Origin: Epiperipatus broadwayi
Taxonomy: Eukaryota; Onychophora; Udeonychophora; Euonychophora; Peripatidae
Length of the DNA stretch: 64,000 nucleotides
Direction: 5' to 3'
Assembly: GCA_028023455.1 (NCBI GenBank)
Contig: JAQFVV010006293.1
Coordinates: 3,237,844 to 3,301,843 of the forward strand
Part shown: piece after piece, positions 10,170 through 21,173 of the stretch
Layout: every line of letters begins with the position of its first letter
Numbering within the stretch: position 1 is the stretch's first letter
Program-made: the position numbers and the translations under genes
Notes under the pieces: generated by a model
The model's database searches: none
What the model saw: only the letters and a program-made list of their open reading frames with translations
Told to the model about the DNA's origin: nothing

Positions 10170-10900
10170 TCACTTCATTGTTTTACTAAGTGTAATCCAT
10201 CTTTACTATATAACTTCCTCTTACTAATTAAAGAATCCCGCACCTTTACAAACATAATATTATTTGTCTTGCATAATTTTTTCAATCTCTCATTTATAGA
10301 ACATGCTCTATCTAACATATATCTATGGTTGAATCTTGATAGTAATCAAACTACTGCTACTCTTTCTTTAACTTTATTCAAACTACTAATCAATTCTTTG
10401 TACTCATCCATTACTCTCTCCAATGGCTCTGACAAATTGTTTGTCCCTACCATAACATAAATATCTATTCCCCTGTTTCTTTATTTTATCTGTAACATCT
10501 CTAATTCTAGCTCCAGGCAAACATCCTTTTACATGTCTATTTCTATTTTGCCTTGAAATTACATTTCCACATCCTTTAATTAGCATGTTCCCTATCAAGA
10601 CTGTTTCATAGTTTATTTTTCCTACTTCATCCATAACATTCTCTTCCATCTTATGGACTTCCTTGTCTACTTCTTTCTTATCATTTCTATTCATTAATTT
10701 CCTAAACTGATCACATTTCATGTCTAATGGTTTACCCCTTCCTCTATCTGACTTATTCTTTGCCTAACTATCTCCATTGCACTACTTATTTTGTCATCAA
10801 TATCTTTTGTCATTTTCCTCTATTTCTTCTGACTTTTACTTTAAATTATCTACACTTAGAAACCATTTTTTTACCTCTTTTATCACATTATTGTAACGGT
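10170..10900 (-). pseudogene. LINE-A ORF1-like SGNH/GDSL-hydrolase domain, nucleophile lost
   Basis: An open segment (10404-10721) and its frameshifted continuation show three SGNH-type blocks in order. Block I reads ETVLIGNMLIKGCGN, where the family has G-D-S; here it is G-N-M, so the catalytic Ser is missing. Next comes CLPGARIRDVTDKI, then MVGTNNLSEPLERVMDEYK (block III, 'GTND'-like) in another frame after about 10480. The C-terminal block reads LYSKDGLHLV, matching the Asp-x-x-His catalytic pair, followed by a stop. Related esterase-like domains occur in CR1-type ORF1 proteins; a lipid or RNP-assembly role has been suggested for those. Here it is a pseudogene. Confidence 0.65.
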
Positions 10901-11110
10901 CATAATCATCTATCTCGCTAACACACTGCAGAATTCAAACCCCAAACATGAAACTGAACATTCTAGGAGGGGTTACCTTCTAGATATACTAAGTTCGAAT
11001 CTAAAGTCCAAATTTCACAGTGCCACCGACATAATAACGCATCTGATGCTACTACTAGTATAACCTTTTACCGGTGCTTGGTGGTCAGAGAGAAACAAAG
11101 AGACTCTATA

Positions 11111-13640
11111 ATAAGATAAGGTTGGGTTGCTAATTAACGTCTATGGATGGTACAAAAGAAATGTAGAAAATAGATATATAGACTGAGACAGTGATAGGGA
11201 TCAATAAAATAAAAGATCAAAATTACTTTTTATAAGATTTAAAAGATTTATTTAGACAGAAATATATATATAATGCTGCTATCTGCTTATATGAGACAGG
11301 GACACTTACTAAATAATTGTTAGCATTACATTCCATAAAATTACAAAAAAGGTTGTTAAGAAAATATATTCTATCTCTTGGGCTAATAGTATTATGATAA
11401 TGTGCTTAAAAGAGTTGGGAACATGTGTGAGGTGCATTGAGTAACTTTGAAGTTTAATAAAACATTGGAATATTAAGGTTTATAGAATATTTCTTGATTT
11501 CGAGAATAGCACGGACCAAAGCTTACTAAGCGATAAGGTAGGGATGTGATCAAAGCATTATTTATAATTATAATTAAATTTATATTGGGAGGTCGGTATT
11601 GCTAATAATGAATTTATTAGAGGATGGAGGGTGTGATATATTTAAATTACGGATGCTTTGTAAATATATAAGTAAAATAATGGTAAATATTTGAAATGAC
11701 TACAGAGGGCATCTCGCTGCTGACCCGTAGGAAAGTGTTGTCATGGACAGTCGAAGTCTGGACTCATCCAAAACTTAGCGGCTGGGTGATGGCTGCGTCT
11801 AATTCCCAGGTGTGACATTTGAGTACACACTCTGCCTGGGAACCGCAGGAAGTGAGAGGGGAATGGACTTGGCCATTTAAAACCCTTGGAAAAAAACAAA
11901 GCGGTCTCGACAACCAATTCATTTACCAGCAATACTCGACTAATGTATATAAAAACATACTTAATGGATACACTTAGATTGAGGAAATGCCCAATCAAAT
12001 CCCCAGAAATTTATTTAAAAGGGTCCGCCCATTTTCAACATCAATTTGAACTTGAAATTAAAACAGAATATTTTAAAATAGGAAAATGCATGCTTGCGGG
12101 TTTGAAAAGAAAGCATAGATTTATTTACGCAATCATGCAATTGGGGCACGTTTAATCATTGATCTCACACATACTCTCATATTAGGTTAAAATCGATAAA
12201 AATGTAGATTTTAAACTATTTAATGATTACACATATCAACGAAGATTAGAATAGCCCTTGAACGAGTGATTCATGAGATAATAAAATTGGGAACTATTTA
12301 TAAATTTAAAATATGCTTTAATATCGGCGTCTTTCTTCCAAAGGGAATAATTCACTCAATCAAAGACTACTCTGGCACACTATCATAATAAAATAAAAGA
12401 AAGATTAATAAATAGAAAATATTGACCGAAGGATAGAGAGCAAAATTATTGATTATATTAAAACATTTTAAAAGAATACATGATAAAGTAAAATAAAAAG
12501 AAAACAATTTAATTAGCTATAGCATGTTAGTTATAGGAATCACAAGAGGTCTTGGGTTAATTTGGGTTACCTCTGGAGAAGCATTTGCAGGTAGATTGAT
12601 GGTCGGCAGGTTTTATACAATTCAGCAGCAAAATCTGCTATTGTTCATATTTCGGCAGCAGCAGCAGTTTCGGGGTTCCTTATGTGATAGCTTTCGATGT
12701 TATAGAGCAGCAGCCGACCATTCCCGAGAGGAAAATAGCCTTCTTGCCGGCTTTACTCCGTCATTTCAAGGTTAGCAATTTTGAAGGTTGGGTGGTTCAT
12801 AGGTGAAACTGTAGACACAGTAAATTAATTTGAAGTCAAAAACTCGGCTTCAAATTTTAGTTCGCAGGCACGTGGCTGGAAAATCTCAGGACAATATTAT
12901 TTTAGAAATCTTGCTCGAAGAAATAATTGTAGAATGATATTAGAATCACTAGAAAATTTGCTGGAATATTACTAGAAACATTTGCTGAAATATCACTAGA
13001 ATATTTTAGAACAAAAGAAAACCCTTTATATAGTGGAATTGAACAATACAGCTGCCCTGGATCATTACAAAAATATTCCAAACTTTGCTTACTTATCAGT
13101 GGTAATCAATCCTATCCGAATGTCTAAAGGAATTCAACAAAATTTTAATTAATTTCTATTGTTAATTTCCCTGTCGACATTCGAATTACAAATTTGATTT
13201 AATTAAACAAACTTTTACTAATTGAAAGAAAACCTTAAGTGGACATCTGCTGTATTTTTAGATAATAATTAAAACAATTGTTCCTACCAGCCCTCATTTA
13301 TTTTTACAGAAAATATATGGCATGACTTTTATTAAATCTAAAAGAAAATTATTTTACTTTTTAAATTTCAATATTTGAATCTATTTACTAAACGAATATA
13401 AATTTTATTTTACATCAAAACAAATATTACGACTGTAATATAATTTTGTAAACAGATTCAAACAAAATAATTTTAACTATCAATTTATAATCTTAACATA
13501 AGTTTTAAAATACATATCACAGTGTGTGCGCAATTACGACCTATATAACCTACTTTTTAAATAAATCTAAATTATGTGAACATAATCCATAACATTTCAT
13601 TGATTCGGGCATGAGTTATACATTTATATATAACACGAGC
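11111..13640. other. Unassigned, locally GC-richer region
   Basis: Patches at about 11700-11890 and 12520-12790 are richer in G+C than the surroundings and hold short open frames (11741-11998 minus; 12524-12775 plus, with a CAG/GCA run near 12650). None has a motif I recognise, and no terminal repeat pair was found. It may be the worn remains of a mobile element or old non-coding DNA. Confidence 0.4.
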
Positions 13641-13764
13641 GTTGTACTCATGGTTTAAAATTGGGCGGGATTTTCGGCATATAAGTGCATTGCAGACACA
13701 CTACGATACATTGGGGTTCAAACTAAGGTATGAGGGTAGGAAAGAGGTGAGAAAAGGTGAAACG

Positions 13765-13785
13765 AAGATCTGCAAAGCAGATCTT
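13765..13785. repeat. Perfect 9-bp hairpin
   Basis: AAGATCTGC, a three-base AAA loop, then GCAGATCTT form a perfect inverted repeat. There is no following T-run or other sign of a function. Confidence 0.75.
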
Positions 13786-14625
13786 ACTGTTTCATTATAT
13801 ATGATCTGCACAATCATACACTTTTTACATCCTTCCTAGTCTTGTTTAAGCATTTCATATGGAAAACCTTATCACATACTGCACACTCTATCAAAGCACA
13901 CCTAATTTCCTTCTGGCCATCAAACATACATTGTGAAATACAAATGGAATCTATATTTTCTTATTTTTCAATATCCATGCTCTATATTTAAATTTATGAT
14001 TTTTCTACCACTCTTTAAACCTCTTTATACAAAAGGAAAAAACTTCTTTTTTTTTTTTTTGGTGACCGATAAACAACACATGTTCCACTAAACTTACACC
14101 TCAAACGTTACCCTCTTTTTTCACATAAATCACTGAAAATTTTTTTAATAACAAATCTCCTAAACTCTAACTAGTCTTACATATGACTTAGTTTTAAAGC
14201 TTCCTTGCAGTAAACACACACACAAATATATTTTCCTTTTATATTTAAAATGTCAACGTATCGAATCACTTTCCAAATGTTAGTAATATTTTTCTTGATC
14301 CTTCCAAATCCAATTAAATCTATCTCTATGCTCCAACTCTCTTTTCTCATTCACTCACTAAGCAAATATTCTCCAGCAACAGAAATTTATATCTAGGTGT
14401 TATTAAAAATATATAAAACTTATCTTGTGGAGCAAATCAGCCATAGCCATGGTTAAAAAATCCAGCACTGCCCTCTGTGAAATAATATATAAATATATTA
14501 GAGTCTGTAGAGTTGGATATGATTTAATATTTGATATTTGTTTGAGTTTAATATTAGCACTGGGATTATTTTTATATATATATGTGAATATTTAAATACA
14601 AGTATATTGTCTATGCTGAACTTAA

Positions 14626-14699
14626 TGTAATTAGAAGGGATTTGAATTCATTTTCAAGCTTCCTTGCTTGAAAATCTGATTTCAAATCTTTTCTAATAT
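14626..14699. repeat. Long imperfect hairpin
   Basis: The core TTTTCAAGC / GCTTGAAAA (14651-14659 and 14666-14674) is perfect with a six-base loop. Pairing continues outward through GATTTGAA against TTTCAAATC and AGAA against TTCT. This is a fold-back sequence of the kind left by a small MITE. Confidence 0.6.
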
Positions 14700-15941
14700 A
14701 TATATGCATAATATAGATAAATATATTCATTCATAAAATAAATGGATTGACTTTTTTAACGTCTGTTTTTGGTTTCATAAGTTCAAGATAATGAACTATA
14801 GTAATATATCAGATTTAAAGTTTCCCCTTTTTTTATTATTGTTTTTACTTACAATAAACAATTGATTTCTGTCAATTCAGAGTGCACTGAAATGCATGCA
14901 TTTAGGAGACATCTGCTCCAAACCTACACTCAAGAAAATTTTTTCTATCTAACATAATCATTTAAACAGGAAAAATATAGTACAAAATCAAAATATGTGT
15001 AAAAACACATACAAAAAATTTATTGTATTGTATTGTATTAAATATTTAAATTAAAATGAAACTTCTAATACCGTAAAAAATTGAAGCTATCACCTGCCAT
15101 TTGCTTTTTGTTAAATTATTTGTTTTATAATATTATAGTATGAAAAGTTTAATTTTGAGATTCCCTTTATGACAGTCATGTTCATGTTAGGTTTCTAATT
15201 CCATTTTTGTTTTTGTTCTTTACTCATAGCTAAAATTATTCAGTACAGATTATGTACACAGAATATTTTTTTAAAAATATAGCTTTCACTTGTAGAGATA
15301 CAAATAAGAGATTTAATTGATAATTAAACACAAAATTGAAATGTATGGTGAATAAAAACAAACAAAAAGAAACATTTTAAAATGTCATGTGCATGCTAAA
15401 TCAGTTAAGATGTTCTCCGTATCATTTGCATTTGTTGATTTAGCCATTTTATTTTGAACTTTATAGCAGGAATTGTTTACTTTACATTAGTAAAGCATAA
15501 AGATGTTCATTTTTTGTTATTTCTCAAAATAATTACATCATTTTAATATATTTTTATTATGTTTTTAAGAATATTTAAACTAAAAAATAATTCAATTTTG
15601 CCATAATATTTATTTATGTTGAAGTCACTTATATGAAAAATTAATTGTACATATTAAATGTCATTTTAATTATCTTTAAGTATCATTTAAATGGTGTTAA
15701 AAATACATTTGTTCATAGAGGATGCATGGAAGAAAATTTGTTACTTTCAAATTTAATGCATTTTAATACTGTAAATTTAATTGAAGGGTATATTATTGAA
15801 AAAATAAATTTAATATTTTAAATACTATATAAAAAATAATTACTGCAATATCTTGAATTGTGAAAACAGTAATTTGAATTAGGTGAATTAAATTGATAAC
15901 TAAGCTTTCTAAAACATATTTATCATATGACTTGGTATTAA

Positions 15942-16384
15942 ACAAGGCAAAACTCTCCATATAGTAATGGCACCCTATGCCAACCAGAGTAATCAGTGGA
16001 TGCCAGAAGGCGGCTTGTGCATAAAATCCCTAACTAGTGTCTACTCATCCAATATCCCAATTAGTTACTGGCTTGTGACCTTCGTCAGTGAGGAGCCTTG
16101 GATCTGAGAGCACTGCCCTAGGATCTAATGCAACCCTCCAGCAGCCATCTTTTATCTCTATTTAACTACAAAACTATGAGAATGAAATTGAAAACACAAT
16201 ATTTTCAATCTAAGCTCAATAGCTTATATAGTCATATGGATCTGAACTCAGTTCAGCACCCATACATTTTGGTGTCTTTGGCTCTTTAACAACCATAGCC
16301 ACCATTATGCACAAGCCTTCTGGCATCCATTGATTACTCTGGTTGGCACAGGGTGGCACTACTGTATGGAGAGTTTTGCCTTGT
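15942..16384. mobile_element. TTAA-flanked palindromic MITE, copy 1 (443 bp)
   Basis: Terminal inverted repeats of about 80 bp begin ACAAGGCAAAACTCTCCAT on the left and end in its near complement on the right (...GGAGAGTTTTGCCTTGT). TTAA lies directly outside both ends (15938-15941 and 16385-16388). The inner TIR includes TGGATGCCAGAAGGC and CTTGTGCATAA. A second copy sits at 54718-54973. A TTAA target is typical of piggyBac-type transposition, but TIRs of that group usually start with CCC, so the superfamily stays open. There is no coding capacity. This copy has about 185 bp of extra interior relative to copy 2. Confidence 0.82.
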
Positions 16385-16388
16385 TTAA

Positions 16389-19300
16389 TAACAATTATGT
16401 GCTAGTATAAGAGATGGTGATCATGTGATGTGTTGATGACTTGGTATTGTTGTATAAACTTTAATTTAATGAGTTTCTAAAAGGGTACATTAAACAGATA
16501 GTATGTTTCACATTGTATTAAATAATCACATTATAATACATAATACTCTTAATACATGATCAAATTTTTCATCTAAAATATATATCTGTATATGTTTTAA
16601 TGAATTATTTCTAATATCAGAACCTTTTATAAAATTATACTCCAATTTTTTAAAGTTATTAATAAAATTAATTATTTCTCTGTTGCTTAAATTACAATAA
16701 TTTTGGCAGCTAATTGCCATAATGACAATAGTAATGTTTTGCTTTATTTTATAGAACATATTTTTTCATTAATAAAATAAAATGTAATGTTTATTTAAAT
16801 TTTTATGAAATTAACATAATCTTTGTTTTGAAATACTGTTTTTAAAATAAGTACATTATTTGGTTACATAAATTGAATACAATTATATGTTACCATAAAG
16901 CAGCATTATGAGCCATGACACTATATTTGAGTCTGCAAGATACTGGCTACATTGTTGAGATTTTTTTTTAAAAAAGAAAACATTTTATATTGATGACAAA
17001 TACTGCAATGGACAAAAAAAAAATGAAGTATTGTCATGTAGCAGCTATCAAAATTGTTTTTTAAGTTTCCGTAATAGATTTATTTATCAGTTTGGAAAAT
17101 ATCTTCTCACCAGATTTGAGTAGATGAATTGGTCAACCAAAATTTTTATTTTGGAAGAGAGAGTGACATTATGTTATTGAGAATACAATTTGTAATTGAA
17201 TTTTAAAAAGTGTCAAAATTTTAACTTTTATAATTTAATTTTTTTATATTTAACTTTATATTTCCAATCAATATTATTTAAACATTTGTTTAACTTAATA
17301 TGGGTTTAATATGATTATTCCAAAATCCTTGGTTTTTCACTCTCTTCAGATTATGATATTTTAGGAATTTAAATATTTGGAGAATGCTTAAAAAGCATTT
17401 CTATATCTATCTATCTGTTGCTTTACAAAGATTATTAATTAAAGAAAAATGTAGCCAGTATTAATTGAATAAAATTAAATATAATTTTTTGCATCATTTT
17501 ATTGTAATATTTAGTGAATATTGCATTAAAAAAATAAACTAAATTTAATAGCAAATATTATTTAAAAAGATTAAATAAAAATAAATTAAACTTCATTACT
17601 TATGTTTGCATGATTATGAAGAAATTTGTTATTGCATCTTTTTGTGACAATACGTATATTCTGCTTTACAAATTGTGATCTTTAGACTTATACATTGATG
17701 TAAGAATGACCTGGTATTAAACAATGTACAATTAATGTTTTTAATGTTAATTTTTCCTCTTTTTTTTTTTTTTTTTGAGGGTAAATATTTTGTACACTGT
17801 TGAAAATTAAGAATTGATACACTGATCTGACTTTTTAACTTTTTTTTTTTTTTTCATAAATGATTTTATGTAATTTGTAATCTGAGGTGACAGATATAAA
17901 AGTGACCTAGTATAAGACAATTCTTTATTTTTATATTGATATCTTTTTCAGGGTAAATATTTAGCATAACATTGCAAACTTTTTCCTTTTTTATTTCATA
18001 AACAGTTGAGAACCAGTAATATATAAACTGACTTTATTATTTAACATTTGAACTGTTTTATAAATATTTTTCCATGTAAATTGTAATCTACACTCATACT
18101 TATTGTAATCTGATGACAAATGTAAGTCACGGAATATTGGAAATTTCTGTTGTCATTTGTCTTGAAGATAAACATTTATAGCATAGAATAGTAAACTTTT
18201 AGTTTTATATTTTGAAACAGTATCAATCTGTATTGCAGAGAGTCACATATCATACAGTTAAACATCATTTTCATTTTATTTTTTAATAATTCAACCTTTT
18301 CATAAATGAGCATATTATGAAAATTTAATCCGTGTGTATATTTTTGCATTACTAATAATAGCTGACCTAAAGTATTCAAATTTTAAAAGTTTCTAAATTT
18401 TGTTGGTATTCAATCTGTTATTATTTTTCATTTCAGTATTTTGATTTTATTTTCTTGAATCCGAGTTTTAATTTTTTTCTGTTGTGTTTTCAATTTATTA
18501 GCAAAATTATCTTTTTTGTGCCCTTTTAATGAAATCAGGGGTTTTACTTTTTATTAATAATATAATTTTGTGTTGTCTTTTCATTTGATTTTTTTGGTAT
18601 TTGGAAGTTTACATTTTCAAACTTCTGATATAATCTTGAATAAGTAGTCTTTGTTTTTAATACTGGGTTTATGTAAATAATTAAAAAAATCATTAATTTA
18701 TTGGAATAGACCAGTTGTTCTTAAACAATGTGTTTTGTGGTGAGAGGAGTATAAATATATATTTTTTATAATTTTTGCATTGTGCATGATCTGAAAATTG
18801 TTTTCTTTTTTTTTATAAATTTAATTTTTAATTCAACTAACAATATTTTTTTACATCTAACATATATAGGTATAATATATTTGAAGTCTAATATCAAAGA
18901 TATTGTTCTTTCATAGTGAACAACTATTTTATAAAACATAACATTAAAATGTTGTCTATTTATGTATTATTACTAACAGTTGTTTGTATTTGAAAAATTT
19001 AAATAAGTTTAAAATTTTCTAGACATTCAACATTTAATGATAGATGATGAAAATAGTCTAACATATCACATCTAAAATTCCATCATTACAAACCTTCAGA
19101 CAAATAATAACATTAAAATGTTGTAAAAATAAATTCAAAATATTTTATAATGAAATATAGTACGTGTATTGAATCAATTTATTATTAAAATGTTTACAAT
19201 TTGTAAGTGTATCATGAATTCAGGTAGAACCATAAATTATGTATCACGAACTTGAAATTATTGAGAATTACTGAAATAGAGAAAAAATAGTTTTGGAACA

Positions 19301-20939
19301 GTTTACAAAATAGTGAAAATTAAAATTAAAAAAAAAATGGAAATAAACTTATAAATCAGGAATATTTAATTAATTTTGATATAAATTATGGATTTTTTTG
19401 AGATGGTTATAATTTTATTATTATTATAATGATACTTCAAAATGCTATCAATCATTAAGAGTATAAAATAGCTAACAGGTTTCTAATGAATATTTATAAT
19501 GCTTTTATTAAATAAAAAATGGTTAAATTTATAAGAACCATAATATAATAGTAACAGCAGCACTGATATTGAAAATAATAATAACACGGACACACAAAAT
19601 ATATCCATGAAATAATCAGATTTCTCAGCATGGCTTTTACTTTTAAAGCAAAGAGTGATTAATAAATCATTGATGCTAATTTTAAAAAAATATTTGTTTA
19701 ATCATCTTATTGCTCATTTTAATTATATTTCATCAGATAGAAAATCTTGGCTTATAATTATTTCTTAAAATGCTATCTGGACAAACAGTATTTGTATTAT
19801 TCCCAGTATTATTTCAGATTTTGAAATTTTTTAAAAAATAAATAAATAAAAGGATTGAAGATTCAGAAATTAATAAATTTGAGTGAGATATAATTTTATG
19901 TGAATAAATTAAAAGATTTTCTCTAACATTGTGTTTAAAATAAAAAAAGTTCACAATTTATACAATTAATTTGTATAGCTATGTAGTTTCAGTAACCCAT
20001 CATAAGCTGACTGAAAGGATAATTGTCAAATGGATGGTAAATACTAATAAGCATTACTAAATTTCTTTTCAGACTTGGGCAATTAATTACATAATAGCAA
20101 TATCTCTATATCAAATCTAGAAGCCATAATATAAGCAATGAGTAAAATCAGTGAATATAAGCTGCAGGGTTATCGATTAGTGTTTACTGATTGCATTATA
20201 GTTTCTAGAGAAGGAAGTCAGTACACTGTTTGAATATGTAAATGGTGGCTTATAAAATGTATAATGTATTTTCATTATTAAAAAAAACACTTTGTCAATT
20301 ATTTATCTTTTTTATTTGCCTTTGGTCATATGTTTCAGGAATATGTAATGAAATAGAAGTTTGAAATATATTGAAAAATATATAAATCAAGTTCAAATTT
20401 AATTATATCTTTAAAAAAAGTCTGTACAAATTTAAATTATAGAGTCTACTATATTGAAAAAGTGAAACAGATTTTTCAAAATGCATCCATAGTGAGAGAG
20501 GGTAGTCTGACTTCTGGGTTGATAGATGATTGTGATAAGATTGAGCTAAGTTGAAAGATATACTGATAAAAACAAAATTTGAAAACATATATATATTCTG
20601 CAATTTAAGAATTTAAAGATGTGTATTATATGAAATTAATAAGTGAATGAAAAAGTTGTAATATAAATCCTAGCACCTTGACCTGTAGAATGTTTGAGGT
20701 ATAAATGGATTTCTTCCCACGTTTGTTTTCATTGACTGAGTCAGTAGTGGTTTGACTTTTTCATGTTTATTAAAATAGAATTGCTAAGGAGAGTGTTGAT
20801 TGGTTAACTTTTTACATTTAAGTTATGTTGATAACGAGAAACATTTATTATCATATTGCATTTTGTACGAATTGTTCATGACGAAGAGTATTACCGAAAT
20901 TGTAAATATACTTGCTAAAGATAAACATGGTTTTGACAG
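16389..20939. other. AT-rich non-coding DNA, probably intron upstream of the first visible enabled exon
   Basis: I find no exon, RNA gene or repeat with clear ends. Long T and A runs (for example near 17760 and 17840) and short chance frames are all that is seen. If the EVH1 exons lie upstream of the window, this is intron. Confidence 0.5.
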
Positions 20940-21078
20940 GCTTTTGTCGATCTAGATCTCAATCTGGACCTATAGTGCCGCCTTCAAATAATTCCAACGG
21001 ACAAAATGTTGCAGCTACATATAATAATAATAATAATGCAAAATGTGTTTCATCTTTGGTTAATTTTTATGTTTCCAG
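20940..21078 (+). other. ena: Possible 5' extension of the first visible enabled exon, or a separate exon
   Basis: The reading frame of the 21079-21173 exon stays open upstream to a TTTTGACAG acceptor at 20939. It would add a Ser/Arg-rich start (FCRSRSQSGPIVPP), an Asn run (NNNNN) and the stretch VSSLVNFYVS. The last stretch is unlike an Ena linker, and the polypyrimidine tract before 20940 is poor. The acceptor at 21078 (ATGTTTCCAG) is much stronger. So the shorter exon is preferred and the extension is left open. Confidence 0.3.
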
Positions 21079-21173
21079 AGGTCAACCCCCTCCCCAACTC
21101 CAAAGGGATGAAATGTTACAACAGCAGCAGCAACAACGGCGGGTTTCGCAGGGCAGTGTACTTCCACCTGGAG
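21079..21173 (+). CDS. ena: enabled exon: Gln-rich linker
   Basis: The exon starts after a strong acceptor (TTTATGTTTCCAG) and ends at GGAG|GTAAGA, a consensus donor. It encodes RGQPPPQLQRDEMLQQQQQQ then RRVSQGSVLPPG. It lies between the absent EVH1 part and the proline-rich core, where Ena proteins have a long Gln-rich, low-complexity linker; RRVS is a basic-RxxS-type site of the kind PKA phosphorylates, which is inference. The last base is the first base of a split Gly codon completed by the next exon (phase 1). The Gln run is coded by CAG/CAA repeats, which may vary in length between individuals. Confidence 0.75.

Larger units (their letters stand above)
7560..11110 (-). mobile_element. 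5' part of LINE-A (SGNH-like domain, APE endonuclease, RT)
   Basis: This continues the minus-strand LINE interrupted by Gypsy-1. From the 5' side (right) it holds an ORF1-like region with an SGNH-hydrolase-like fold (about 10900-10170), an apurinic-type endonuclease (about 9960-9390) and a reverse transcriptase (about 8420-7607); the C-terminal zinc-like motif lies at 1.9-2.1 kb. An esterase-like domain in ORF1 is known from CR1-type LINEs, so that lineage is a reasonable guess. Many stops and frameshifts show it is long dead. The 5' end near 11110 is approximate. Confidence 0.7.

Noticed and set aside
13820-13960. Minus-strand tract ECAVCDKVFHMKC resembling a zinc finger
   Set aside because: Only one Cys pair and no proper His pair; surrounding frames are full of stops. 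It could be a degenerate zinc-finger fragment, but the evidence is too thin to annotate.
11111-20939. Search for the EVH1 exons of enabled
   Set aside because: I looked for the conserved EVH1 text (such as a WRD- or YGLNF-like exon) between consensus splice sites and found none. They are probably upstream of the window.
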